Source: JBFHER01 sp041584055 (lineage in GTDB: Bacteria > Bacteroidota > Bacteroidia > Bacteroidales > UBA5342). Taken from it: 20,994 nucleotides of DNA. Numbering within the stretch: the first letter of the stretch is position 1; every line of letters begins with the position of its first letter. A program made the position numbers and the translations under genes. This document shows, in pieces, positions 8,102 to 14,761 of the stretch. The stretch spans positions 1-20,994 of the forward strand of contig JBFHER010000035.1 of NCBI GenBank assembly GCA_041584055.1, read 5' to 3'. The notes beneath the pieces were generated by a model, which was given only the letters and a program-made list of their open reading frames with translations, made no database searches and had not been told where the DNA came from.

Positions 8102-8302
8102 ATGCAATTTAAAAACATGGATGATTTGGAAGTGCTCCAGATTGGCGTTGAGATCGAAAAGATCGGAAACGAAGCCATTAAAAATGTGAAACAGGAAAAC
8201 AAGGAAATGGGTATTCCTTTGGTATTTTCCCGAAACGGAGAAATCTTTTATGAACTCTCCGATGGACGAATCACTAAAAAGAGTCCTTTCAGAAAGAATT
8301 AA
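8102..8302 (+). CDS. Small conserved-looking protein (66 residues) next to zeta-like kinase
   Basis: A 66-residue soluble, highly charged protein of unknown function. The N-terminal half reads as an amphipathic helix (DDLEVLQIGVEIEKIGNEAIKNV then KQENKEMG), and the second half as a short beta unit with the pattern GIPLVFSRNGEIFYELSDGRI and a basic tail KKSPFRKN. This G-I-P-hydrophobic-N-G-x-I/F-Y-E-L-x-D-G-x-I pattern resembles small proteins that I associate with zeta-like kinase genes, but that is memory, not a search. Support for being real: a perfect -7 element 24 bases upstream and a strong terminator 19 bases after the stop. An alternative start is Met6. It could be an antitoxin-like partner of the kinase or an unrelated gene. 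Confidence 0.75.
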   Translation: MQFKNMDDLEVLQIGVEIEKIGNEAIKNVKQENKEMGIPLVFSRNGEIFYELSDGRITKKSPFRKN

Positions 8303-8321
8303 ACACTTGTAAAAATTATTT

Positions 8322-8353
8322 AAACCCCTTTGCTATGGCGGAGGGGTTTTTTT
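8322..8353 (+). terminator. Terminator between the 66-residue gene and miaB, probably bidirectional
   Basis: A perfect 12-bp stem (8322-8333 with 8338-8349, two T-G pairs) closes the loop TATG and runs into seven T's at 8347-8353. On the minus strand it is followed by TTTAAATAATTTTT, so it can also end the convergent miaB transcript. Confidence 0.92.
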
Positions 8354-8400
8354 ATTTTATCTGTGTTTGCTTGAAACTGTCGAATCGTAAATGCCTGGAA

Positions 8401-9741
8401 TCAATTGGTATTTGCAATCTTCCCCTTCAAGGTGGCCGAACTCGCTTCGGTAACCGTCACCATTACAAAATCTCCTGCTTTATAGTTGCCTTTTGGAAAA
8501 ACCACCACCTTGTTCTGTTGGGTGCGTCCAAACAATTCGTCTTTGGACCGTTTGGATGTTCCTTCTGCTAAAACCTCAAACGTTTTTCCAAGATCCCGCA
8601 TGTTGCTCTCAAGAGAGAGTTTGTTTTGAAGTTGGATGATCTCATCCAGTCTGCGGCTTTTTATGTCTTCTGGGATGTTGTCCTCAAGATGTCTGGCAGC
8701 AAAGGTGCCGGGACGTTCCGAATACTTAAACATAAAGGCGGCATCAAACCCAACTTCCTGCATTAATGATAAACTTTCCTGATGATCTTCCTCTGTTTCA
8801 GAATGAAATCCACAGAAAATATCCGTACTCAGACCACAGTCAGGGATGTACTTCCTGATGGCAGTAATTCTGTCAAGATACCATTGGCGTGTGTATTTAC
8901 GGTTCATTGTTTTTAAAACTTGCGTACTCCCTGATTGAACCGGCAGATGAATATGATTACATATGTTTTTGTGTGAAGCAATGACGTTTAAGGTTTCATC
9001 GCTCATGTCTTTTGGGTGAGATGTTGTGAAACGCACACGCATCAGTGGCGCGGCCTCGGCGACCATGGCCAGCAGTTCAGGAAAACCAATGGATTTACCA
9101 TCCACCTCACAATTGTATGAATTTACGTTTTGACCCAGCAGGCTGACTTCTTTGTATCCTGCCTTCGACAAATCTTTTATTTCGTTGAGAATACTTTCCG
9201 GCAATCGGCTTCTTTCCCTCCCGCGTGTGTAAGGGACAATGCAATAGGAGCAAAAATTGTTACATCCCCTGGTTATGGAAACAAAGCCTGTAATTTTATT
9301 GTCCCCAATCCGGCGTGGGATAATGTCCTTATAAGTTTCGGTTTCAGATAAATCAACATTGATTGCGCGTGAGCCTTTATTTGCTTTTTTCAGAAGGTTT
9401 GGTAAATCCAGATAACTATCCGGTCCTACAACAATGTCAACACCTTTTTTGGTGAGTAATTCATCCTTCGTGCGTTCAGCCATGCACCCCAATAAACCAA
9501 CAATAAGATTTGGTTTGTGCTTTCTAAGCGAATTAAAATACTGAATTCGGCCGTAGATCTTCTGTTCTGCATTGTCGCGTACCGAACATGTATTAACAAA
9601 TACAGCATCCGCATCTTTTATTTCTTTGGTTAGATCGTATCCTTCTTCTGCCATAATTGATGCGACAACTTCGCTGTCTGCAACATTCATCTGACACCCA
9701 AATGTTTCAATAAACAATTTTTTCTTCACCACGCTTTTCAA
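8401..9741 (-). CDS. miaB: tRNA-2-methylthio-N6-dimethylallyladenosine synthase MiaB
   Basis: A 446-residue radical-SAM methylthiotransferase converting i6A37 to ms2i6A37 in tRNAs reading U-initial codons. The signature FGCQMN (Cys16) marks it as MiaB rather than MtaB; the other auxiliary-cluster cysteines are Cys52 (NTCSVRDNAEQK) and Cys86 (LLGCMAER). The SAM cluster is TRGCNNFCSYCIVPYTRGRERSR (Cys160, Cys164, Cys167). HLPVQSGST, FRVEx-like and STDIFCGF blocks follow, and the last ~65 residues form a TRAM-type tRNA-binding domain (GKTFEVLAEGTSKR...FGRTQQNKVVVFP). Full length. It is monocistronic on the minus strand, with a TACATTTG element upstream and a shared terminator downstream. Its partner miaA lies 3.8 kb away on the other strand. 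Confidence 0.95.
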   Translation of the reverse strand: MKSVVKKKLFIETFGCQMNVADSEVVASIMAEEGYDLTKEIKDADAVFVNTCSVRDNAEQKIYGRIQYFNSLRKHKPNLIVGLLGCMAERTKDELLTKKGVDIVVGPDSYLDLPNLLKKANKGSRAINVDLSETETYKDIIPRRIGDNKITGFVSITRGCNNFCSYCIVPYTRGRERSRLPESILNEIKDLSKAGYKEVSLLGQNVNSYNCEVDGKSIGFPELLAMVAEAAPLMRVRFTTSHPKDMSDETLNVIASHKNICNHIHLPVQSGSTQVLKTMNRKYTRQWYLDRITAIRKYIPDCGLSTDIFCGFHSETEEDHQESLSLMQEVGFDAAFMFKYSERPGTFAARHLEDNIPEDIKSRRLDEIIQLQNKLSLESNMRDLGKTFEVLAEGTSKRSKDELFGRTQQNKVVVFPKGNYKAGDFVMVTVTEASSATLKGKIANTN

Positions 9742-9783
9742 TGTTTGTTGAGCTATAATTGAATTGTGTTTTCTAAATTTTTA

Positions 9784-9791
9784 CAAATGTA
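9784..9791 (-). promoter_or_regulatory. Bacteroidota -7 promoter element for miaB
   Basis: Minus-strand TACATTTG matches TAnnTTTG exactly, 42 bases before the miaB ATG at 9741. A -33 TTG at the expected distance is not seen. Confidence 0.45.
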
Positions 9792-10306
9792 AAGGAATTC
9801 AATTAAATTTGGTTCAGGAATCACGTTTTCACACTTCTTGAAACAATTTCTGACGTTTTAAGTATGGTTTTGATCCTGAATAATCGAAAATTTGGTCTGA
9901 TCTCTTGTGGATTTCACTGTGAATAAAAAAAAGGGCTGAAGGAAGAATGATGAAAATGTCAGTTTTCAGGCAAGGCACACTATCATTGAAAAGCAGAACG
10001 ATTAATAATATTATAAAGAGAGATTCTAAATAGGAAAATTTCATGTAACTCTCTTGTAATAAGGATTTCGAAAAAATGTTAATAATTTAGTGCCAAATTA
10101 TTGTCATACTTGTGTTTTTGCTTGGTTAATGTGTTGAAATAGAGGCGTATGAGTGGTGTTGTTTTTAAGATGTAAAAACTTGTTAATAAGTACGGCGGTG
10201 ATTTTTTTTGAGACACTTTGTAAGGTGCTAAATTGCGTTTCCCTTTCTATCGGATCTGGGGTTTTAAGTAAAGCATTGATAATAACACAAAAACTAAATT
10301 GCGAAC
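9792..10306 (+). other. Gene-poor spacer upstream of nrdJ
   Basis: About 515 AT-rich bases between the miaB promoter and nrdJ. I see no convincing gene: a minus-strand 71-codon frame (9829-10044) with a hydrophobic N-terminus exists but has no promoter element or recognisable motif. I looked for a cobalamin riboswitch, since nrdJ is B12-dependent, and did not find a B12-box-like core. I also saw no NrdR-box-like palindrome and no perfect TAnnTTTG element on the plus strand. A 10-base direct repeat (10228-10237 and 10294-10303) is the only structure noted. Confidence 0.5.
10228..10303 (+). repeat. Two direct copies of CTAAATTGCG before nrdJ
   Basis: The same ten bases occur at 10228-10237 and 10294-10303, 66 bases apart start to start. 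The second copy ends three bases before the nrdJ ATG. They could be operator sites or the first could be a degenerate promoter element (TTTG at 10207-10210 lies 18 bases ahead of it). A chance repeat in AT-rich DNA is also possible. Confidence 0.3.
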
Positions 10307-12874
10307 ATGGATGTGAATGAGATTGTGTCTCAAAAGGTGACCGAAAGTAAAAAAACAGAAGTTTACACATTTGAAGAGGCTTTTGAAGCTTCTAAAGTTT
10401 ATTTCAAAGGCGATGAACTGGCTGCACGTGTATGGGTAAATAAATATGCTCTGAAAGATTCTCAGGGTAATATATATGAACAAACGCCCAATGATATGCA
10501 TCGTCGACTGGCGTCTGAGATTTCCCGTATCGAAGCAAAGTACCCGAACCCGCTTTCGGAAAAAGAAGTTTTCGATCTTATCCGGGATTTTAAATACATT
10601 GTGCCCCAAGGAAGCCCAATGTCTGGGATCGGAAACCATTTTCAGATCGCATCCTTGTCAAATTGTTTTGTAATTGGAAATGAGGATAACGCTGATTCAT
10701 ACGGTGGAATCATGAAAATCGACCAGGAACAGGTGCAGTTAATGAAACGCAGGGGTGGTGTTGGTCACGATCTCTCGCATATCCGCCCCAAAGGTTCTCA
10801 GGTTAAAAACTCAGCTCTCACATCAACAGGTTTGGTTCCTTTTATGGAGCGTTTTTCAAATTCAACCCGTGAAGTTGCGCAGGATGGTCGCCGTGGCGCA
10901 TTAATGTTGAGTGTTTCAGTTAAACATCCGGATGTAGAAGATTTTATCGATGCAAAAATGGAGCAGGGAAAAGTAACAGGAGCAAATGTTTCTGTGAAAA
11001 TCTCGGATGATTTTATGGAATCAATCTCCGAAGGAAAACCTTTTGTACAACAATATCCTATTGATTCAAAAACACCTGCTGTTAAAAAGGATGGCAATGC
11101 CAATAATATTTGGAAAAAAATTGTTCACAATGCCTGGAAATCAGCTGAGCCAGGGATTCTGTTCTGGGATAATATAATCAAGGAGTCGGTGCCGGATTGC
11201 TATGCAGATCTGGGGTATCGAACAGTTTCAACAAATCCATGTGGGGAAATACCTTTATGCCCCTATGATAGCTGTCGTTTGCTTGCAATCAATCTGTATT
11301 CTTATGTTGAAAAACCATTCTCTAAAGAGGCGGCTTTCAACTACGATTTGTTTAAAAAGCATGTTGCGTTCGCACAACGAATGATGGACGATATCATTGA
11401 TCTTGAGGTAGAGAAGATTGATAAGATCATTGAAAAAATTGATAAAGATCCTGAGTCTACTGAGGTGAAACGTGTAGAACGTAACCTTTGGATGAACATT
11501 GCAAAAAAAACACAGGAAGGTCGTCGTACCGGTGTTGGTATAACTGCTGAAGGTGATATGCTTGCTGCAATGGGCTTAAGATATGGTACTGAAGATGCCA
11601 CCAGTTTCAGCGAAGAAGTACACAAGATAATTGCCGTCGAAGCATATCGCTCATCCGTTTACATGGCAAAAGAAAGAGGTGCTTTCCCAATTTTTGATAT
11701 CAAACGCGAAGCCAATAATCCGTTTATACAACGTTTGGCAAATGCCGACAGCACTTTGCTGGAAGACATGGCCAAATACGGACGTCGTAACATTGCATGT
11801 TTAACAATTGCACCAACAGGCACCACGAGCCTCATGACCCAGACAACTTCCGGAATTGAGCCTGTGTTTATGCCTGTTTATACCCGTCGTCGTAAAGTAA
11901 ATCCAAATGATCCGGGAACTCGGGTTGATTTTATTGATGAAATTGGAGACTCCTGGGAAGAATATACCGTTTATCACCACAAATTTGTGGATTGGATGAA
12001 ATCCAAAGGTTTTGATACCACAAAAAAATACAATAAAGAAGAATTGGATGACCTTGTTGCTCAGTCTCCTTATTACAAAGCAACATCCACAGATGTGGAC
12101 TGGATTCAGAAGGTAAGGATGCAGGGGCGTGTTCAGAAATGGGTGGATCACTCAATCAGTGTAACCATTAATTTGCCTTCTGATGTGGATGAAGACCTGG
12201 TTGGAAAATTGTACATCGAAGCCTGGAAATCAGGTTGTAAAGGAGTAACAGTTTACCGGGATGGCTCTAGAAGCGGTGTCTTGATTTCTGGCAACGAGAA
12301 GAAAGCAGAGGAACTCAATGAAACCGTGCTTGAAGATCGTCCTGAGGTGCTTGAAGCAGATGTGGTTCGTTTTCAGAATAACAAAGAAAAGTGGATTGCT
12401 TTCGTGGGATTGCTGGAAGGAACTCCTTACGAGATCTTTACCGGACTTGCTGACGATGAGGAAGGTATTTTACTTCCAAAATGGGTAACCAAAGGTCGGA
12501 TCATTAAAAATACAGATGAAGAAGGCAATAAGCGTTATGACTTCCAGTACACGCACCGTCGTGGGTTTAAAATCACAATCGAAGGTCTTTCCTGTAAGTT
12601 CGATCCTGAATATTGGAACTATGCGAAGTTGATCTCAGGTGTGCTCAGGTACGGAATGCCACTTGATTTGGCCGTGAAGCTGGTTAGTGGCTTAGACTTG
12701 AACAGCGAATCCATTAATACATGGAAGAACGGTGTTGAAAGAGCGCTGAAAAAGTACATTCCTGACGGTACTAAAGCGCATGGCAAGATGTGCGCAAATT
12801 GTCATAGCGATCAGGTGATTTATCAGGAAGGTTGCCTCATCTGTACTGCCTGCGGTACTTCCAAGTGTGGATAA
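10307..12874 (+). CDS. nrdJ: Adenosylcobalamin-dependent (class II) ribonucleotide reductase NrdJ
   Basis: An 855-residue class II ribonucleotide reductase, making deoxyribonucleotides with an adenosylcobalamin-derived radical and so independent of oxygen. Catalytic residues are visible: the loop STNPCGEIPLCPYDSC gives Asn310, thiyl Cys312 and Glu314; the redox pair is Cys120 (SLSNCFV) and Cys323 (DSCRLLAINL). The 11-residue Cys312-Cys323 spacing matches class II enzymes. PTGTTSLMTQTTSGIEP lies near residues 502-520. The C-terminus holds CANC (829/832), CLIC (843/846) and a final C-x4-C pair (849/854), a Zn-ribbon-like tail with the swinging disulfide that re-reduces the active site. Monocistronic: long leader before it, terminator 22 bases after it. 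No Shine-Dalgarno; the start is the only well-placed ATG. Confidence 0.96.
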   Translation: MDVNEIVSQKVTESKKTEVYTFEEAFEASKVYFKGDELAARVWVNKYALKDSQGNIYEQTPNDMHRRLASEISRIEAKYPNPLSEKEVFDLIRDFKYIVPQGSPMSGIGNHFQIASLSNCFVIGNEDNADSYGGIMKIDQEQVQLMKRRGGVGHDLSHIRPKGSQVKNSALTSTGLVPFMERFSNSTREVAQDGRRGALMLSVSVKHPDVEDFIDAKMEQGKVTGANVSVKISDDFMESISEGKPFVQQYPIDSKTPAVKKDGNANNIWKKIVHNAWKSAEPGILFWDNIIKESVPDCYADLGYRTVSTNPCGEIPLCPYDSCRLLAINLYSYVEKPFSKEAAFNYDLFKKHVAFAQRMMDDIIDLEVEKIDKIIEKIDKDPESTEVKRVERNLWMNIAKKTQEGRRTGVGITAEGDMLAAMGLRYGTEDATSFSEEVHKIIAVEAYRSSVYMAKERGAFPIFDIKREANNPFIQRLANADSTLLEDMAKYGRRNIACLTIAPTGTTSLMTQTTSGIEPVFMPVYTRRRKVNPNDPGTRVDFIDEIGDSWEEYTVYHHKFVDWMKSKGFDTTKKYNKEELDDLVAQSPYYKATSTDVDWIQKVRMQGRVQKWVDHSISVTINLPSDVDEDLVGKLYIEAWKSGCKGVTVYRDGSRSGVLISGNEKKAEELNETVLEDRPEVLEADVVRFQNNKEKWIAFVGLLEGTPYEIFTGLADDEEGILLPKWVTKGRIIKNTDEEGNKRYDFQYTHRRGFKITIEGLSCKFDPEYWNYAKLISGVLRYGMPLDLAVKLVSGLDLNSESINTWKNGVERALKKYIPDGTKAHGKMCANCHSDQVIYQEGCLICTACGTSKCG

Positions 12875-12896
12875 TCAGTCTTATTAAATATTTAAG

Positions 12897-12929
12897 GGGA
12901 GTAACTCTTTTGGGTTGCTCCCTTTTTTT
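12897..12929 (+). terminator. Rho-independent terminator after nrdJ
   Basis: An uninterrupted 11-bp stem (12897-12907 with 12912-12922, two G-T pairs) closes a TTTT loop and is followed by seven T's (12923-12929). Confidence 0.92.
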
Positions 12930-12943
12930 GTTTCGGTGCTTCG

Positions 12944-12961
12944 TATTTTTGATTAAATTTG
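12944..12961 (+). promoter_or_regulatory. Two -7-type elements before the pRiA4b-like gene
   Basis: TATTTTTG at 12944-12951 and TAAATTTG at 12954-12961 both match TAnnTTTG exactly. The second lies 28 bases before the ATG at 12990, like the spacing seen at other genes here. They lie just after the nrdJ terminator, so this gene and miaA have their own promoter. Confidence 0.5.
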
Positions 12962-12989
12962 AAACGGAATAGCAAAATAGAGAAAAGTT

Positions 12990-13529
12990 ATGGTTTATCA
13001 TTTCTTAATTTTATCGGGAGAAAAGGAAGATTTTTTAAGAGAGATTCTAATTGATTCAAAATCAACCTTTCAGGATTTACATAATGCCATTCAGGACGTT
13101 GTGGGCTTTGATAAAAGTCAGTTGGCTTCGTTCTTTTTGTCAAATGAAGACTGGACCAAAGGCCAGGAGATTACATTGATGTCTATGGATAGTGATCCAA
13201 ACAGGAAAGAAATGATAATGGATCAGGTGGCTTTGGAGGAGCTGATTACAGAAAAACATCAAAAACTGATTTATCAGTTTGACTTTTTCGGGAATCGAGG
13301 TTTTTTTGTTGAAATGCTCAACGCAGGCGATAAAAAGAAACTCGAAAAACCTGTGATGATAAATGCTGAAGGGGCTCCGCCTGAGCAGATAATGCTTGAT
13401 GATATTGGTTTGGATGGCGTTTCAGATCTCGTTAGTCTGGTAGATGACGACGATGATGATGATACGCATGGTATCGAAAGTGTTAGTTTTGATGACCTGA
13501 GTCCTGAGGAGTTTGAGGAATATTTTTAA
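12990..13529 (+). CDS. Plasmid pRiA4b ORF-3-like family protein with acidic tail
   Basis: A 179-residue cytoplasmic protein with the features of the pRiA4b ORF-3-like (IS1096 passenger TnpR-like) fold: a beta start VYHFLILSG, FLREILIDSKSTFQDLHNAIQDVVGFD (residues 15-41), a SFFLSNEDW segment (48-55) and LIYQFDFFGNRGFFVEML (93-110). The function of this family is unknown despite the transposon-derived name; no transposase is nearby. The C-terminal third is strongly acidic, with seven consecutive Asp (152-158) and an SPEEFEEYF end. Its stop is three bases before miaA, with AAGGA spanning the junction, so the two are very likely co-translated. Whether it serves tRNA modification is unknown. Confidence 0.75.
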   Translation: MVYHFLILSGEKEDFLREILIDSKSTFQDLHNAIQDVVGFDKSQLASFFLSNEDWTKGQEITLMSMDSDPNRKEMIMDQVALEELITEKHQKLIYQFDFFGNRGFFVEMLNAGDKKKLEKPVMINAEGAPPEQIMLDDIGLDGVSDLVSLVDDDDDDDTHGIESVSFDDLSPEEFEEYF

Positions 13530-13532
13530 GGA

Positions 13533-14435
13533 ATGCAAAACACCCTGATTGTAGTGGCAGGGCCTACGGCTGTTGGGAAAACTGAAACAGCAGTACGACT
13601 TGCCGAACATTATAAAACAAACATCGTTTCAGCAGATTCCAGACAAATATACAAGGGCTTGGTAATTGGGACTGCCTCGCCGGAAAAGGAGTATCTGAAC
13701 CGTGTGCCACATCATTTTATTGAAAGCAAATCCATTGCTGACAGTTATAACGCAAGTGCCTATGAAACAGATGTGCTGAATTTGCTTGCGTCCTTATTTA
13801 AAAAACATCGTACTGTGGTACTTACCGGTGGATCAATGATGTACATTGATGCCGTAACAAAAGGAATTGATGACATGCCGGATGCGGATTTGGAAATTCG
13901 TCAAGCCTTGATGGATCGTTTTAAAAAGGAAGGATTAGAACCATTGCGCATACAACTTAAATCAATGGATCCGGATTTTTATGCAAAGGTGGACCTTAAG
14001 AATCATAGTAGGATCATTCATGCCCTGGAGATAACGATTCAAACCGGGAAACCATACTCATCCTTCCTTACAAATAAAGAAAAGGAACGCCCTTTCAGGA
14101 TTATAAAAATTGGCCTTAACCGAGACCGGGAGGAGTTGTATGATCGCATTAACCAGCGGGTTGTTCAGATGATTGAAGAGGGATTGGAAGAAGAGGTGAA
14201 AATGTTTCTGGAATATCGTCATTTAAATTCATTAAACACGGTGGGGTACAAGGAAATGTTTGCTTACCTTGATGGTGAATATAATTTAGACAGGGCAATC
14301 GAACTAATTCAACGTAATTCACGTCGTTACGCAAAAAAACAACTTACCTGGTTTAAGCGGGATAAGGACATCACATGGTTTCATCCAGATGACATGAATG
14401 GGATCTTATTCTATCTTGGAAATGAATTAAGCTGA
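13533..14435 (+). CDS. miaA: tRNA dimethylallyltransferase MiaA
   Basis: A 300-residue enzyme that transfers the dimethylallyl group of DMAPP to N6 of A37, making the i6A that MiaB then methylthiolates. Motifs: P-loop GPTAVGKT (residues 10-17), SADSRQIYKGL (Asp35, Ser36, Arg37, Gln38, binding the tRNA base and DMAPP), TGGSMMYIDA, and the C-terminal NTVGYKEM, NSRRYAKKQLTWFKRD blocks. Length is typical. The start ATG follows the upstream stop by three bases (TAAGGAATG), which supplies one of the few Shine-Dalgarno-like sequences in this window. No strong terminator follows; an A-rich/T-rich stem (around 14470-14502) is only a weak candidate. Confidence 0.95.
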   Translation: MQNTLIVVAGPTAVGKTETAVRLAEHYKTNIVSADSRQIYKGLVIGTASPEKEYLNRVPHHFIESKSIADSYNASAYETDVLNLLASLFKKHRTVVLTGGSMMYIDAVTKGIDDMPDADLEIRQALMDRFKKEGLEPLRIQLKSMDPDFYAKVDLKNHSRIIHALEITIQTGKPYSSFLTNKEKERPFRIIKIGLNRDREELYDRINQRVVQMIEEGLEEEVKMFLEYRHLNSLNTVGYKEMFAYLDGEYNLDRAIELIQRNSRRYAKKQLTWFKRDKDITWFHPDDMNGILFYLGNELS

Positions 14436-14466
14436 AAAAACAAGAAGGATTCATCAATGTGATTCG

Positions 14467-14577
14467 TTGAAAAAAACGGCAGTTGGTTCTTTTGTTTTTT
14501 TCGGAACACTGAACAGATACGCTTTTGATCCTCCCCCAAAAAAACAAAGCGAACAATCTGAATTCGTAAGTGTTTAG
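14467..14577 (+). CDS. Possible 36-codon short gene with TTG start
   Basis: Between miaA and the cysteine-rich small gene there is a frame starting TTG AAA AAA ACG and ending TAG at 14575-14577. It would encode 36 residues: Lys-Lys, a short hydrophobic stretch AVGSFVFFGTLN, then RYAFDPPPKKQ and an acidic/serine end. There is no ATG or GTG in this frame and no ribosome-binding site at a useful distance. It ends 18 bases before the next gene. The composition looks protein-like, but a 36-codon open frame can arise by chance; no homologue is recalled. Confidence 0.2.
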   Translation: MKKTAVGSFVFFGTLNRYAFDPPPKKQSEQSEFVSV

Positions 14578-14595
14578 AAAAAAAAGCAAATACAA

Positions 14596-14733
14596 GTGGG
14601 GAAAAAGAAATGTAAAAAAACGGAAGAAAAGTACCTTATAACACTTCCAAAGAAACCTAAATTTAAGTGTAAAAAATGTGAGCGACTTTCTAAAAAAGAA
14701 GAGCAGCTCTGTAAGCCAGTGAAGCTAGCCTGA
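14596..14733 (+). CDS. Cysteine-rich, lysine-rich 45-residue protein, putative zinc binder
   Basis: A GTG-started frame (GTG GGG AAA AAG AAA TGT) runs 45 codons to TGA at 14731-14733. It has four cysteines, Cys6, Cys25, Cys28 and Cys39, arranged as FKCKKCERLSKKEEQLCKP, that is C-x2-C-x10-C preceded by an isolated Cys, and about one third of residues are lysine. A CxxC plus distal Cys suggests a small zinc or Fe-S knuckle; the strong basic charge would suit nucleic acid or ribosome binding. I recall similar short proteins with a CKKCxR...LCKP core annotated as hypothetical in anaerobic bacteria, but cannot confirm it. An in-frame TAG at 14575-14577 blocks any longer start. The leader is A-rich rather than Shine-Dalgarno. 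It converges on the amylase gene, 28 bases away. Confidence 0.6.
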   Translation: MGKKKCKKTEEKYLITLPKKPKFKCKKCERLSKKEEQLCKPVKLA

Positions 14734-14761
14734 TATTATATACCAGGTGTACAGATGCTTT

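Noticed and set aside
9829..10044. Minus-strand 71-codon frame with a hydrophobic N-terminus before nrdJ
   Set aside because: AT-rich DNA readily gives hydrophobic frames; there is no promoter element, no motif and no homologue I recognise.
9742..10306. Cobalamin riboswitch before nrdJ
   Set aside because: Looked for because the enzyme needs B12; no B12-box-like conserved core was found by eye.
10247..10639. Minus-strand frame overlapping the start of nrdJ
   Set aside because: It is the antisense shadow of a strongly supported gene and shows no motif of its own.
10016..13050. Shared 14-mer AAGAGAGATTCTAA near 10016 and 13037
   Set aside because: About one such match is expected by chance in a window this size, and one copy lies inside a coding region.
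12990..13529. Transposon remnant because of the pRiA4b/IS1096-passenger family name
   Set aside because: No transposase, inverted repeats or target duplication nearby, and the gene is coupled to miaA.
14729..14747. Imperfect palindrome CCTGATATTATATACCAGG between the Cys-rich gene and the amylase gene
   Set aside because: Two mismatches, weak AT core and no directly attached T-tract; not enough for a terminator call.
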